DNA of 64,000 nucleotides from Vannielia litorea (GTDB lineage Bacteria; Pseudomonadota; Alphaproteobacteria; Rhodobacterales; Rhodobacteraceae). The stretch covers positions 310,001 to 374,000 of the forward strand of contig NZ_JAHVJR010000002.1 in assembly GCF_019801175.1 (NCBI RefSeq), written 5' to 3'. The position numbers and the translations under genes are program-made. Below are positions 1-8,029 of the stretch, one piece after another (position 1 is the first letter of the stretch; each line of letters begins with the position of its first letter). The notes beneath the pieces were generated by a model, which saw nothing but the letters and a program-made list of their open reading frames with translations, had not been told where the DNA came from and made no database searches.

Positions 1-2534
1 CCGGTGGGGCCGTCGGGGGAGTAGAGCTTGTCGATGCAGATCTCGGCGCGGTGGGTGTTGCCGGTCACGTCGGTCAGCATGTTGCGGAACAGCCGGTCCA
101 CCAGCCAGGGCGGCGGCATGTCGCCCTCGCCGGGCGCGGGCACCTGCGCGAGGGCCATTTCCAGCTCGTAGAGCGTGTCATGCCGGGCCTCGTCGATCCT
201 CGGCGCTTGGCTCGTGGGGCCGATGAAGAGGCCGGAGAAAAGGTAGCTTAGCGATGGGTGGCGCTGCCAGATCAGGATCAGACTTTTGAGCAGGTCGGGG
301 CGGCGGAGGAATGGCGAGTCATTTGGTGTTTCCCCCCCGACCACCACGTGGTTGCCGCCGCCGGTGCCGGTGTGGCGCCCGTCGATCATGAACTTGTCGG
401 CACCGAGGCGGCAGTTGCGGGCCTCTTCGTAGATCGCTTCGGTCGTCGCCACGCAATCCTGCCAGTCGTAGGCTGGATGGATGTTGACCTCGATCACGCC
501 GGGGTCGGGCGCGACACGGATTACGTTGAGCCGGTGGTCGTGGGGCGGGGCGTAGCCCTCAATGTGAATGGGCAGGCCCATCTTCTTGGCGGTCGCCTCG
601 GCGGCGGCGAGCAGGTCGAGATACTCCTCCACGCTCTCCACGGGCGGCATGAACACGCAAAGGCGGCCATCGCGCGGCTCGACGGAGATTGCCGTGCGGA
701 CGGCGCCGCCGATGGTCAGCTCCTGCTCGACGATGTCCTGCGTGGGGCCGGTCGCCTTGGGGGCAGAGACCGGCTGGCTGCGCTCTTCAGTGACCTCGGG
801 CAGCGCGTCTCCGGCCTCCTCGTGATAGTCGGGCAGCGGGCCGCGCTCGATGCTGGGATCGGTGATGTATGTGTAGGGAAACTGGCTGGGCGGGACGTAG
901 GGCAGTGTGCCCAAGGGCAGGCGGTAGCCGACCGCGCTATCCCCGGGCACGAGGAACACCTTGCCGCGCCGGAGCTTCCACTTCTCGGAACGCCACTTGT
1001 GGCCGGAGGCCTTGGACTGCCACGCCTGGATCGGCAGCACATGGCCGGCGGGTTCGGTGAGGCCGCGCTCGAAGACCTTGGCGATGCGGGCGCGTTCCTC
1101 GGGGTCTTTCAGCTTGGAGTTCTCGGGGGTCACGTTCTCGGGGAGGTTGGCCTCCTTCAGGATCCACTCGCCCGGATCCTCGAAGGCCGGGGCAACAAAG
1201 TCGGCGCCTACGCCAAGCTCCTCGGCCATGCCCTCGAGAAACTGCTGTGAGTGCTCGGCGGTCGCGCCTGTGTCTTCGCCTTCCTTGGCGACCAATGCCT
1301 CATCGGCCCAGACAGGCTTGCCGTCGCGGCGCCAGTAGAGCGAGAAGGTCCAGCGCGGAAGGGTCTCGCCCGGATACCACTTGCCCTGCCCGTAGTGCAG
1401 GAAGCCGCCGGGGGCGAAACGGTCGCGCAGGCGGCGGATAAGCTGGTCGGCCAGTTCGCGCTTCATCGGGCCGACGGCGGCGGTGTTCCACTCGGCGCCT
1501 TCGAAATCGTCGATCGAAACGAAGGTCGGTTCGCCGCCCATGGTGAGGCGGGCATCGGCGGCCTTGAGGTCTTCATCGACCTTGTTGCCAAGGTCATTCA
1601 ACCGCCCCCAAGCCTCGTCGGAGAAGGGTTTGGTGATGCGCGGATGCTCGGCCACGCGGTCCACCTTCATGTCGAAGGCAAAGTCGACCTCAGGCGTGCC
1701 AGCGGCAGTGAAGCCGCCGGTAATTGGGGCGGCGTTGCGGTAGTGGGGCGTGGCGGCGAGCGGGATGTGGCTCTCGCCCGTCAGCAGGCCGGAGGTGGGA
1801 TCGAGCCCGATCCAGCCGGCGCCGGGGATGTAGACCTCGACCCATGCGTGCAGGTCGGTGAAGTCGACCTCGGTGCCCGAGGGGCCGTCGAGCGCTTTCA
1901 CGTCTGGCTTGAGCTGGATCAGGTAGCCCGAGACGAAGCGGGCGGCAAAACCGAGGTGGCGGAGGCACTGGACGAGCAGCCAAGAGCTGTCACGGCAGGA
2001 GCCGGATTTGACGGTGAGCGTTTCTTCCGGCGTCTGGACGCCCGGCGCCATGCGGATCGTGTAGTCGACCGTGTTTGAGATGTGGGCATTGAGCGCCACC
2101 AGAAAGTCGACCGTGCCATCTGTGCCAAAGTCCAGCCCGCCGATGAACTGGGCCAGTTTGGGGCCTTCGGGCTCGGGGCGGCGGTAGATACTGAGATCTT
2201 CGCGCAGGTCTTCGGGGTAGTCGAAGGGCCACTTCTCGGCGCTTTCCTCCACGAAGAAATCGAAGGGGTTGTAGACGGTCATGTCTGCCGTCAGGTCGAC
2301 CTCGATCTTCAGCTCGCGGACCGGCTCGGGGAAGACGAAGCGGGAGAGCCAGTTGCCGTAAGGGTCCTGCTGGTGGTTCACGAAATGCCCGCCGGGCGAG
2401 ATCTTGAGGCTGTGTGAGAGCACGCGGGTGCGCGAGTGTGGCGCGGGCCTGAGCCGGATGATCTGCGGCGCAAGGGTGACCGGACGGTCATACTTGTAGT
2501 GCGTCAGATGGTAGATGCTTGCGAGAATGGCCAT
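1..2534 (-). CDS. DUF2126 / transglutaminase-like protein (3' end cut by window edge)
   Basis: Large cytosolic protein of the DUF2126 family. These proteins start with a bacterial transglutaminase-like N-terminal and core domain and continue into a long DUF2126 region; full members are about 1,100 residues and 844 are present here. I translated the minus strand from ATG at 2534. The papain-like triad is visible as Cys180 (context KSGSCRDSSW), His229 (DLHAWVEVY) and Asp245 (GLDPTSG). A GGGNHVVVGG stretch in the C-terminal part is typical of the family. The C-terminus lies beyond base 1. The family often travels with alpha-E and circularly permuted ATP-grasp proteins; here those sit 12 kb away (14.8-17.2 kb). 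The substrate is unknown; peptide or isopeptide bond chemistry is inferred from the fold. Confidence 0.9.
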   Translation of the reverse strand, partial: MAILASIYHLTHYKYDRPVTLAPQIIRLRPAPHSRTRVLSHSLKISPGGHFVNHQQDPYGNWLSRFVFPEPVRELKIEVDLTADMTVYNPFDFFVEESAEKWPFDYPEDLREDLSIYRRPEPEGPKLAQFIGGLDFGTDGTVDFLVALNAHISNTVDYTIRMAPGVQTPEETLTVKSGSCRDSSWLLVQCLRHLGFAARFVSGYLIQLKPDVKALDGPSGTEVDFTDLHAWVEVYIPGAGWIGLDPTSGLLTGESHIPLAATPHYRNAAPITGGFTAAGTPEVDFAFDMKVDRVAEHPRITKPFSDEAWGRLNDLGNKVDEDLKAADARLTMGGEPTFVSIDDFEGAEWNTAAVGPMKRELADQLIRRLRDRFAPGGFLHYGQGKWYPGETLPRWTFSLYWRRDGKPVWADEALVAKEGEDTGATAEHSQQFLEGMAEELGVGADFVAPAFEDPGEWILKEANLPENVTPENSKLKDPEERARIAKVFERGLTEPAGHVLPIQAWQSKASGHKWRSEKWKLRRGKVFLVPGDSAVGYRLPLGTLPYVPPSQFPYTYITDPSIERGPLPDYHEEAGDALPEVTEERSQPVSAPKATGPTQDIVEQELTIGGAVRTAISVEPRDGRLCVFMPPVESVEEYLDLLAAAEATAKKMGLPIHIEGYAPPHDHRLNVIRVAPDPGVIEVNIHPAYDWQDCVATTEAIYEEARNCRLGADKFMIDGRHTGTGGGNHVVVGGETPNDSPFLRRPDLLKSLILIWQRHPSLSYLFSGLFIGPTSQAPRIDEARHDTLYELEMALAQVPAPGEGDMPPPWLVDRLFRNMLTDVTGNTHRAEICIDKLYSPDGPT

Positions 2535-2666
2535 GCCGCTGTGCGTGCTCTTAATTGTTCCGAACACACAATTTATGCCGCATCTGCGAAAGGTTTCCTA
2601 GCGTGCAATCTCAGGGCCGCTGGGCTGGCCCGGCCGCGCGTGAGGCGGCCGGGGTCCCGCAGTGGG

Positions 2667-3236
2667 TCATAGGGCCTCGGCGTCGAGCCCCACGGTGATG
2701 GCGCCGATGGGCTCGCCGGTGGCCGGGTCGGAAATGGTCATCGAGACCTGCCCTTGGTAGGTGTCGGAGCTTTCATCATACTCGACCTCGTCCACAAAAG
2801 TGGCTCCGGCACCCATTGCGTAGGTCTTGGCGTGCTTGTCCTCGTCGCCTTGCCACATGTCGGAGGTGACGGCGGAGGAGGCGACGTTGAGGCCATGACT
2901 ATCCATCACGAAGACCTCGGAGATCAGCCCGCCGGAGCCGGCGACCTGCTGGCGCAGGAACTCGGCGGCGGCGTTCTGCATGATCGGGTCAATGGTGGGG
3001 CCGGCGCCTGCATCGGCCTCGGCGCGCCAGGCTTGGTCCATCGCGTCGATGTCGGCCTGCGTCAGCGCGGCGCGGTCGGCGTTGGCGGCCTTGATCGCGG
3101 CGACCAGCACATCGTTGCTGGCCCAGGTGGCGACGCTGGCCGAGAGATAATCGGTCATGGCGGCATGATAATCCTGCGCGGCGGCGGGCAGGGCGAGGGC
3201 CGCGAGGGCGGCGGCGAGGATGGGTTTTTTGAACAT
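2667..3236 (-). CDS. Secreted Cache/PDC-like periplasmic protein
   Basis: Protein of 189 residues with a clear Sec signal peptide (MFKKPILAAALAALALPAAA, cut after AQ). The chosen ATG at 3236 is preceded on the minus strand by GGAG at 5 nt spacing; an in-frame ATG 60 bp upstream would put extra residues before the signal peptide and is less likely. The mature part contains VMDSHGLNVASS, then SDMWQGDEDK and a C-terminal DPATGEPIGAITVGLD. That order resembles a single Cache/PDC sensory fold, as found in the ligand-binding parts of chemoreceptors and kinases. There is no membrane anchor or signalling domain, so it would be a free periplasmic protein. Function unknown. Confidence 0.75.
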   Translation of the reverse strand: MFKKPILAAALAALALPAAAQDYHAAMTDYLSASVATWASNDVLVAAIKAANADRAALTQADIDAMDQAWRAEADAGAGPTIDPIMQNAAAEFLRQQVAGSGGLISEVFVMDSHGLNVASSAVTSDMWQGDEDKHAKTYAMGAGATFVDEVEYDESSDTYQGQVSMTISDPATGEPIGAITVGLDAEAL

Positions 3237-3547
3237 GGGGTCTCCGGTGTCTGCGGTCTGCTCAGCAGGGAAAAGCGGCAGCATAGGTGCCGCCATGAGC
3301 GCGGAAGCTAGGGCCCTTGGGTTAAAAGCGGGTTGAGGCCAGACCGGCTTTCAGCGGTGTTTTCGTAAAACTTGCATCACCCTCTTCAGACAGGGCGGCG
3401 CATATTTTTGCAGCCATGCAGTACGCAATGGCCTAATCTTTAGGCGAATCTCGCTGACGTTGTGTTCCTGTCCCGGCGGCAATTCACCTTGGCGCGGCGG
3501 CGTGGCTATGTCGGTCCGCTCAACACCTGAAACGGAGGTTTTCACCC
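3237..3547. other. Intergenic region between divergent genes
   Basis: About 310 bp without a supported gene. It must hold the promoters of the secreted protein at 3236 (minus) and the ABC importer at 3548 (plus). I looked for a thiamine-type riboswitch because of the NMT1-like binding protein and did not see the conserved CUGAGA-type elements. The only clear signal is the GGAGG at about 3533-3537 before the GTG start at 3548. Confidence 0.5.
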
Positions 3548-4573
3548 GTGTTCATTCGCACAATCCTCGGCGCCGGAGCGCTGGTTGCCGCCACTCTGAC
3601 CGCAACGCAAGACGCCCGCGCCGAAAGCCATGCCATGGCGCTGCCCTTTGCCCTCGACTGGAAGTTCGAAGGCCCCTCGGCCCCCTACTTTGCCGCCATC
3701 GACAACGGCCACTTCGAGGCGAATGGCCTGAACGTGGAAATCACCGCAGGCTCCGGCTCGCTCGACGCGATCCCGAAAGTGGCCACCGGCGCCTTCCCCG
3801 TGGGCTTTGCCGACATCAACTCGCTCATCAAGTTCCTCGACCAGAACCCCGGCGCCCCGGTGACCGCGGTGATGATGATCTACGACAAGCCGCCGTTCGC
3901 CGTGATTGGCCGCAAGTCGCTCGGCGTTTCGGAGCCCAAAGACCTTGAAGGCAAGGTGCTGGGTGCGCCGCCCCCCGATGGGGCCTGGGCGCAGTTCCCG
4001 ATCTTTGCCGCGGAAAACGGCCTGGATATGGCGGCGATCACCGTGGAGCCTGTGGGCTTTCCGACCCGGGAGCCGATGCTTGCCGAGGGCAACGTCGCCG
4101 CGATCACCGGCTTCTCGTTCAGCTCCTATCTGAACCTCGTGCGCCTCGGGATCGAAGAGGACGATATCTCGACAATCTTAATGGCTGATTACGGCGTGGA
4201 CCTCTACGGGAATGCCATCATCGTCAACACCGAGTGGGCCGCCGAAAACAGCGACACGCTTAAGGGGTTTCTGGCCGCTGTCGCCGCCGGCTGGAAAGAC
4301 GCGATTGCCGACCCGGCGGCCGCGACCGCTAGCCTGATGGAGCGCAACCCGGCTGCTGATGCGGAGCTGGAGCAGCGCCGCTTGCAGCTTTCGATCGATG
4401 CCAACGTGCTGACCGATTACACGATGGACGGCGGGTTTGGCACCATCGACGAAGAGCGTCTCACCTCCTCGGTGGAGCAGATCAAGAGCACCTATGAGTT
4501 CGTGAATGAACCCGATGCGTCGCTCTACTTCACCGAAGAGTATCTGCCCGAAGGCGGCTTTGCGCTGAAGTGA
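3548..4573 (+). CDS. ABC transporter substrate-binding protein, NMT1/THI5-like
   Basis: Periplasmic binding protein (341 residues) of the NitT/TauT/SsuA/THI5 class, the first gene of a three-gene importer. The GTG start at 3548 follows GGAGG at 9 nt. The signal peptide runs to about ARAESHA. The mature part shows the class pattern: a ligand-pocket start (ALDWKFEGPSAPYFAAIDNG), then GSLDAIPKVATGAFPVGFAD and APPPDGAWAQFP. The CCCFC motif of the HMP-binding ThiY proteins is absent, so a thiamine-precursor role is not supported. Sulfonates, pyrimidines, riboflavin precursors or other small organics remain possible. The ATPase and permease follow at 4625 and 5416. Confidence 0.88.
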   Translation: MFIRTILGAGALVAATLTATQDARAESHAMALPFALDWKFEGPSAPYFAAIDNGHFEANGLNVEITAGSGSLDAIPKVATGAFPVGFADINSLIKFLDQNPGAPVTAVMMIYDKPPFAVIGRKSLGVSEPKDLEGKVLGAPPPDGAWAQFPIFAAENGLDMAAITVEPVGFPTREPMLAEGNVAAITGFSFSSYLNLVRLGIEEDDISTILMADYGVDLYGNAIIVNTEWAAENSDTLKGFLAAVAAGWKDAIADPAAATASLMERNPAADAELEQRRLQLSIDANVLTDYTMDGGFGTIDEERLTSSVEQIKSTYEFVNEPDASLYFTEEYLPEGGFALK

Positions 4574-4589
4574 TCGGAGGGTCCGTGGC

Positions 4590-4608
4590 GGTGGGCGGGT
4601 AGCCCACC
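4590..4608 (+). other. Intercistronic hairpin between binding protein and ATPase
   Basis: GGTGGGC (4590-4596) pairs perfectly with GCCCACC (4602-4608) around a GGGTA loop, in the 51-bp gap after the binding-protein stop. AGCCC (4601-4605) can alternatively pair with GGGCT (4613-4617). There is no T-run. Such hairpins commonly protect the upstream message, so the binding protein is made in excess over ATPase and permease; that role is inference. Confidence 0.55.
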
Positions 4609-4624
4609 CTGCGGGCTGGGCAGC

Positions 4625-5419
4625 ATGACGAACCTCATAGAAATCAAGGGCGTCCGCCACGCCTACCAGACCCCGAGCGGGCGCCTGCCGGTGCTTGATG
4701 GGCTGGATGTGGCGGTGCCCGAAGGCGGCTTTGTGGCCGTGGTCGGCCCCTCGGGCTGCGGCAAGTCCACCCTCACCCGGCTGGTGGCCGGGCTGATGAA
4801 GCCCGACGAGGGCGAGGTCTGGCTGCACGGGGAGAAGGTGAAAGGGCCGCGCTCGACGGTGGGCATGGCGTTTCAGAACCCGGTGCTGCTGGAGTGGCGC
4901 TCGATCCTGAAGAACGTGATGCTGCCGCTGGAGATCGTGCCCACCAAGATGGGCCGGAAGGAGCAGGAAGAGCGGGCGCGGTACCTGCTTGGGCTGGTGG
5001 GCCTCGAGGGGTTCGAAGACAAGCGGCCAAGCGAGCTTTCGGGCGGGATGCGGCAACGCGCCAGCCTGTGCCGCGCCCTTGTTCACAAGCCTGAAGTTCT
5101 GATTTTGGACGAGCCTTTCGGGGCTCTGGACGCCTTCACCCGCGAAGACTTATGGCAGACCATGCAGAAGGTGAAGGAGGCCGAGCCGTTCACCGGCGTG
5201 CTGATCACCCACGACCTGCGCGAGAGCATCTATCTGGCCGATCAGGTGGTGGTGCTTTCGGGGCGTCCGGCGCGCACGCAGTACGTGCTCGACGTGCCCG
5301 ACCGGGGGCATGACATCGAGCAGCTCTACACGCCTGAATCGGCGGAAATGCTGGCGATCCTGCGGCACCAGATCGAGGTGGCGCAGGGGCGGGCCCCGGC
5401 TGAGGAGGGGGCGGCATGA
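4625..5419 (+). CDS. ABC transporter ATP-binding protein, NitT/TauT (SsuB) family
   Basis: Cytosolic ATPase (264 residues) that powers the NMT1-type importer. Walker A is GPSGCGKST (about residues 43-51). The Q-loop region is AFQNPVLLEWRS, where the LxEWRS pattern is characteristic of the NitT/TauT ATPases. The signature is LSGGMRQRAS, Walker B is VLILDEPFGALDA and the H-loop is ITHDLRES. It lies 51 bp after the binding-protein gene, and its stop overlaps the permease start (ATGA, 5416-5419), indicating translational coupling. Confidence 0.93.
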   Translation: MTNLIEIKGVRHAYQTPSGRLPVLDGLDVAVPEGGFVAVVGPSGCGKSTLTRLVAGLMKPDEGEVWLHGEKVKGPRSTVGMAFQNPVLLEWRSILKNVMLPLEIVPTKMGRKEQEERARYLLGLVGLEGFEDKRPSELSGGMRQRASLCRALVHKPEVLILDEPFGALDAFTREDLWQTMQKVKEAEPFTGVLITHDLRESIYLADQVVVLSGRPARTQYVLDVPDRGHDIEQLYTPESAEMLAILRHQIEVAQGRAPAEEGAA

Positions 5420-6183
5420 GCCCGAGATTGCGCAAGATCGCGGTGCCTCTGGCGGCGGTTGTCATCTTCCTGATCCTCTGGGAATTGCTTGTCTGGGCAA
5501 TGGGTTGGCCGAACTACAAGATGGCCTCGCCGTCTGACCTGGTGCCGGCCTTCAGCCGTTACTGGGAACTGTTCCTGGTGATGGGCTGGCAGACGCTGTG
5601 GCGCACCGTGGTGGGGTTGATCCTAGCGATCATCGTGGGCGTGGCGATTGGCATGGTGATGGGCTTTTCGCGGACCATGCGGGAGGCGCTTTACCCGCTT
5701 CTGGTGGGGTTCAACGCGATCCCCAAGGCGACGGTCGTACCGATCGTGGCGCTGATGTTCGTGGGGGCGCATGACTTCAACACGGTGCTCATTGCCTTCA
5801 TGATCTCGTTCTTCCCGATTGCCGTTTCCATCAGCATCGGGCTGAGCACGCTGGAGCCGGAATATCGTGATATTCTAAGGGCTTTGGGGGCATCGCAGAG
5901 CACGATCTTCTGGAAGATCGCGCTGCCTAAAACCCTGCCGGAGTTTTTTGGGGCGTTGAAGGTGGCGGTGACGCTGGCCTTCATCGGGACCAACCTGATG
6001 GAGATCGTTTCGCCCCATGGCAGAGGCCTTGGCGCGCTCTTCGACAGCGGCAAGACCAACTCGGATTATCCGCTGATGTTTGCGGTGCTGATCGCCCTCG
6101 CGGCGCTGGGTATCCTGCTCTACTACATCGTGGTCTGGCTGGAGAGCATTTTTGCCGGTTGGGCGGAGCGTACGCCGGGTTAA
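5416..6183 (+). CDS. ABC transporter permease, NitT/TauT family
   Basis: Inner-membrane permease (255 residues) of the importer, with about six hydrophobic segments. The binding-protein-dependent transport loop is seen as RALGASQSTIFWKIALPKTL, which fits the EAA consensus that docks with the ATPase. It overlaps the ATPase gene by 4 bp (ATGA), so the order is binding protein, ATPase, permease. The gene ends just before an unusual repeat-rich intergenic stretch (6212-6288). Confidence 0.92.
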   Translation: MSPRLRKIAVPLAAVVIFLILWELLVWAMGWPNYKMASPSDLVPAFSRYWELFLVMGWQTLWRTVVGLILAIIVGVAIGMVMGFSRTMREALYPLLVGFNAIPKATVVPIVALMFVGAHDFNTVLIAFMISFFPIAVSISIGLSTLEPEYRDILRALGASQSTIFWKIALPKTLPEFFGALKVAVTLAFIGTNLMEIVSPHGRGLGALFDSGKTNSDYPLMFAVLIALAALGILLYYIVVWLESIFAGWAERTPG

Positions 6184-6211
6184 GAATCCGGCGTTAACCC
6201 CATATTTTCTT

Positions 6212-6252
6212 GATGCACAACTGATGCACATCCGATGCACAAATGATGTGTA
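6212..6252. repeat. 11-bp helically phased direct repeats (GATGCACA x3 plus a degenerate copy)
   Basis: GATGCACA occurs at 6212-6219, 6223-6230 and 6234-6241, each exactly 11 bp after the previous one. A degenerate GATGTGTA at 6245-6252 continues the phase. The array sits between the convergent 3' ends of the permease (6183) and the GntR gene (6334). Copies one turn apart suggest a multi-site protein-binding array; no known iteron set is recognised. Confidence 0.7.
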
Positions 6253-6267
6253 TGTCAGATGACATAC
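6250..6267. promoter_or_regulatory. Perfect 8+8 palindrome, operator-like
   Basis: GTATGTCA-GA-TGACATAC is a perfect inverted repeat with a 2-bp centre. Half-site length and symmetry suit a dimeric winged-helix regulator of the GntR/FCD kind, and a GntR gene ends 67 bp away. The site lies downstream of both flanking genes rather than at their starts, so its target transcript is unclear. Confidence 0.5.
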
Positions 6268-6268
6268 G

Positions 6269-6288
6269 GGTGCATTAATCAATGCACC
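6269..6288. other. Inverted repeat / hairpin between convergent genes
   Basis: GGTGCATT (6269-6276) and AATGCACC (6281-6288) are perfect inverted repeats around an AATC loop, directly after the 8+8 palindrome. It could act as a bidirectional terminator stem but is AT-rich inside and lacks a T-run; it could equally be a protein site, since TGCA also occurs in the 11-bp repeats. Confidence 0.45.
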
Positions 6289-6333
6289 GAGCGGTCGTTC
6301 TCGCTCACAGCGGATGGGTTTGATGGAGCCCGG

Positions 6334-7092
6334 TCAGCCGGTCATGAAGCGTTGCATCATCACCGCCTCCTGGCCTTCCATCAGCGCGCGGGCGGTGGCC
6401 ATGTGCTCGGTCATGATCGCGCGGGCCTCTTCTGCCTCGCCATCGCGCAGCGCATCGACGAGGCGGCACTGGAAGTCGCGGCCCTTTTGCCAGAGCTCGA
6501 TGTTGGGCGGCGCGTAGAGCTCGCGGTAAACCGTGATGTCGGAGAGCAGGGCGACCATGAAGTCGATGCAGAAGCTCAGCAGCGGGTTGGGCGACTGGGC
6601 GGCCAGCAGGGCGTGGAAGCGGAGCGAGGCGATGTGCTGCTCGCGCTCTTCTTCGATGGTCTTGGACGGCTCGGCGTAGGTGGCAATGTTGGCCTCAAGT
6701 TCGGCCAGCACATCAGGTGAGAGCTTGCCGGCCAGAGAGGCGACCAACTCAGGCTCCAGCGCCTGCCGGAGCTGGTAGATGTCGGCGATCGTGAGATCCT
6801 TGAAGTAGAAGTAATTGCCGAGCAGCGCCCGCGCCCGCTCGCGGCTGACCTCGTGCACGAAGACGCCGCCGCCGGGGCCGGTGCGGGTTTTGACAAGGCC
6901 CTGCGCCTCGAGGATTCGCATCGCCTCGCGGATGGTGCCCTTGGCCATGCCGAAGCGCTCGATCAGCTCGGCCTCGGCGGGCAGACGGTCGCCAGCTTTC
7001 ATGCCGTGCTCGACGACCCAAGTCTTGATTGCCTCGGCGACCTGAACGGGGCGGCTGAGGCGGGTGTCAGAGGGGGTGGAAACAGGCGGCAA
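6334..7092 (-). CDS. GntR-family transcriptional regulator, FadR/FCD subfamily
   Basis: Ligand-responsive repressor (252 residues). The N-terminal winged helix (about residues 15-80) includes DRLPAEAELIERFGMAKGTI and the wing GPGGGVFV. The C-terminal all-helical FCD domain follows (DIYQLRQALEPELVASLA, later RFHALLAAQSPNPLL and a final TEHMATARALM). The start is TTG at 7092, preceded by GGGAG at about 9 nt, and overlaps the end of the upstream ATPase gene by 26 bp; no later in-frame ATG keeps the helix-turn-helix. It is the last gene of the peptide-type ABC operon, so it probably controls that operon from the shared promoter at 12.7 kb. Confidence 0.9.
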   Translation of the reverse strand: MPPVSTPSDTRLSRPVQVAEAIKTWVVEHGMKAGDRLPAEAELIERFGMAKGTIREAMRILEAQGLVKTRTGPGGGVFVHEVSRERARALLGNYFYFKDLTIADIYQLRQALEPELVASLAGKLSPDVLAELEANIATYAEPSKTIEEEREQHIASLRFHALLAAQSPNPLLSFCIDFMVALLSDITVYRELYAPPNIELWQKGRDFQCRLVDALRDGEAEEARAIMTEHMATARALMEGQEAVMMQRFMTG

Positions 7093-8029
7093 AGTGATCT
7101 TCTCCCATGGCCTCGAGCGGTGGCTCTTCGGCGCGGCATTTGTCGGTGACCCGCGGGCAGCGCCCGGCGAAGGGGCATCCGGGGGGCGGGTTGAGCGGGT
7201 CTGGCAGCTCGGCGGCGGCGGATTCGGGGGCGGTCAGCGGGCGGCCGACCACGGGGGCGGAGCCTGCGAGCAGCTTGGTGTAGGGGTGCTTGGGCGCGGA
7301 GAAGACATTCTCGGCGCGGCCGATCTCCACGACGGAGCCGAAGTAGAGCACCATGATCCGGTCAGACACCGCCTCGACCACGGCGAGATCGTGGCTGATG
7401 AAGAGGTAGGTCAGGCCGAACTCGGCCTTGAGACGGGCCATCAGGTTGAGGACTTGGGCCTGAACAGAGACATCCAGCGCCGAAACAGGCTCGTCGAGGA
7501 TGATGATCTCGGGGGAGGCGGCGAGGGCGCGGGCGATGCCGATGCGCTGGGCCTGACCGCCGGAAAACTCGTGCGGATAGCGCTCGAGGAATTCCTCGCG
7601 GAGGTTCACGGAGGCGAAGATCTCGGAGATGCGGGCGTCGCGCTGCGGCTTGTCCATCCCGTGGAGCAGCTTGAGGGGCGCTTCCATGATCTGGCGGATC
7701 GTTTTGCGCGGGTTCAGAGACGAAATCGGGTCTTGGAACATGTACTGGATGAGCCGCCCGAAGGCGGCGGGATCGGCATTGTCGAGCGCCTTTCCGGCGA
7801 TCAAGATATGGCCGGTGGTGGGCTCCAAGAGGCCAACGAGCATGCGGGCGAAGGTGGACTTGCCGCAGCCGCTCTCGCCGACGATGCCGAGGGTTTCGCC
7901 CTCGGGCACCTCGAAGGACACGGGGCGGACGGCGCGGACCCCGGCCTTGGGCTTGGAGAAGAGGCCGCCGCCGATTGGGAAGGTCTTGGAGAGGTCCGAA
8001 ACTTTGAGGGCGAGTTTTTGCGTGGTCAT
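7067..8029 (-). CDS. Oligopeptide/dipeptide ABC transporter ATP-binding protein (OppF/DppF type)
   Basis: Cytosolic ATPase of 320 residues for a peptide/opine/nickel-class importer. Walker A is GESGCGKST, signature FSGGQAQRIG, Walker B IIILDEPVSALDV and H-loop ISHDLAVV. The C-terminal oligopeptide-transporter domain contains the cysteine-rich PPGCPFAGRCPRVTDKC stretch that holds an Fe-S cluster in some members. It overlaps the upstream fused permease-ATPase gene by 4 bp (8026-8029) and the downstream GntR start by 26 bp, so all are likely co-transcribed. Confidence 0.93.
   Translation of the reverse strand: MTTQKLALKVSDLSKTFPIGGGLFSKPKAGVRAVRPVSFEVPEGETLGIVGESGCGKSTFARMLVGLLEPTTGHILIAGKALDNADPAAFGRLIQYMFQDPISSLNPRKTIRQIMEAPLKLLHGMDKPQRDARISEIFASVNLREEFLERYPHEFSGGQAQRIGIARALAASPEIIILDEPVSALDVSVQAQVLNLMARLKAEFGLTYLFISHDLAVVEAVSDRIMVLYFGSVVEIGRAENVFSAPKHPYTKLLAGSAPVVGRPLTAPESAAAELPDPLNPPPGCPFAGRCPRVTDKCRAEEPPLEAMGEDHFAACFHPL

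Noticed and set aside
258..2078. Two plus-strand frames at the left edge
   Set aside because: The minus strand codes continuously for a DUF2126/transglutaminase protein with an intact catalytic triad, so these are shadows.
3237..3547. Possible TPP riboswitch before the NMT1/THI5-like binding protein
   Set aside because: No conserved TPP-aptamer elements were found, and the binding protein lacks the CCCFC motif of HMP-binding ThiY.
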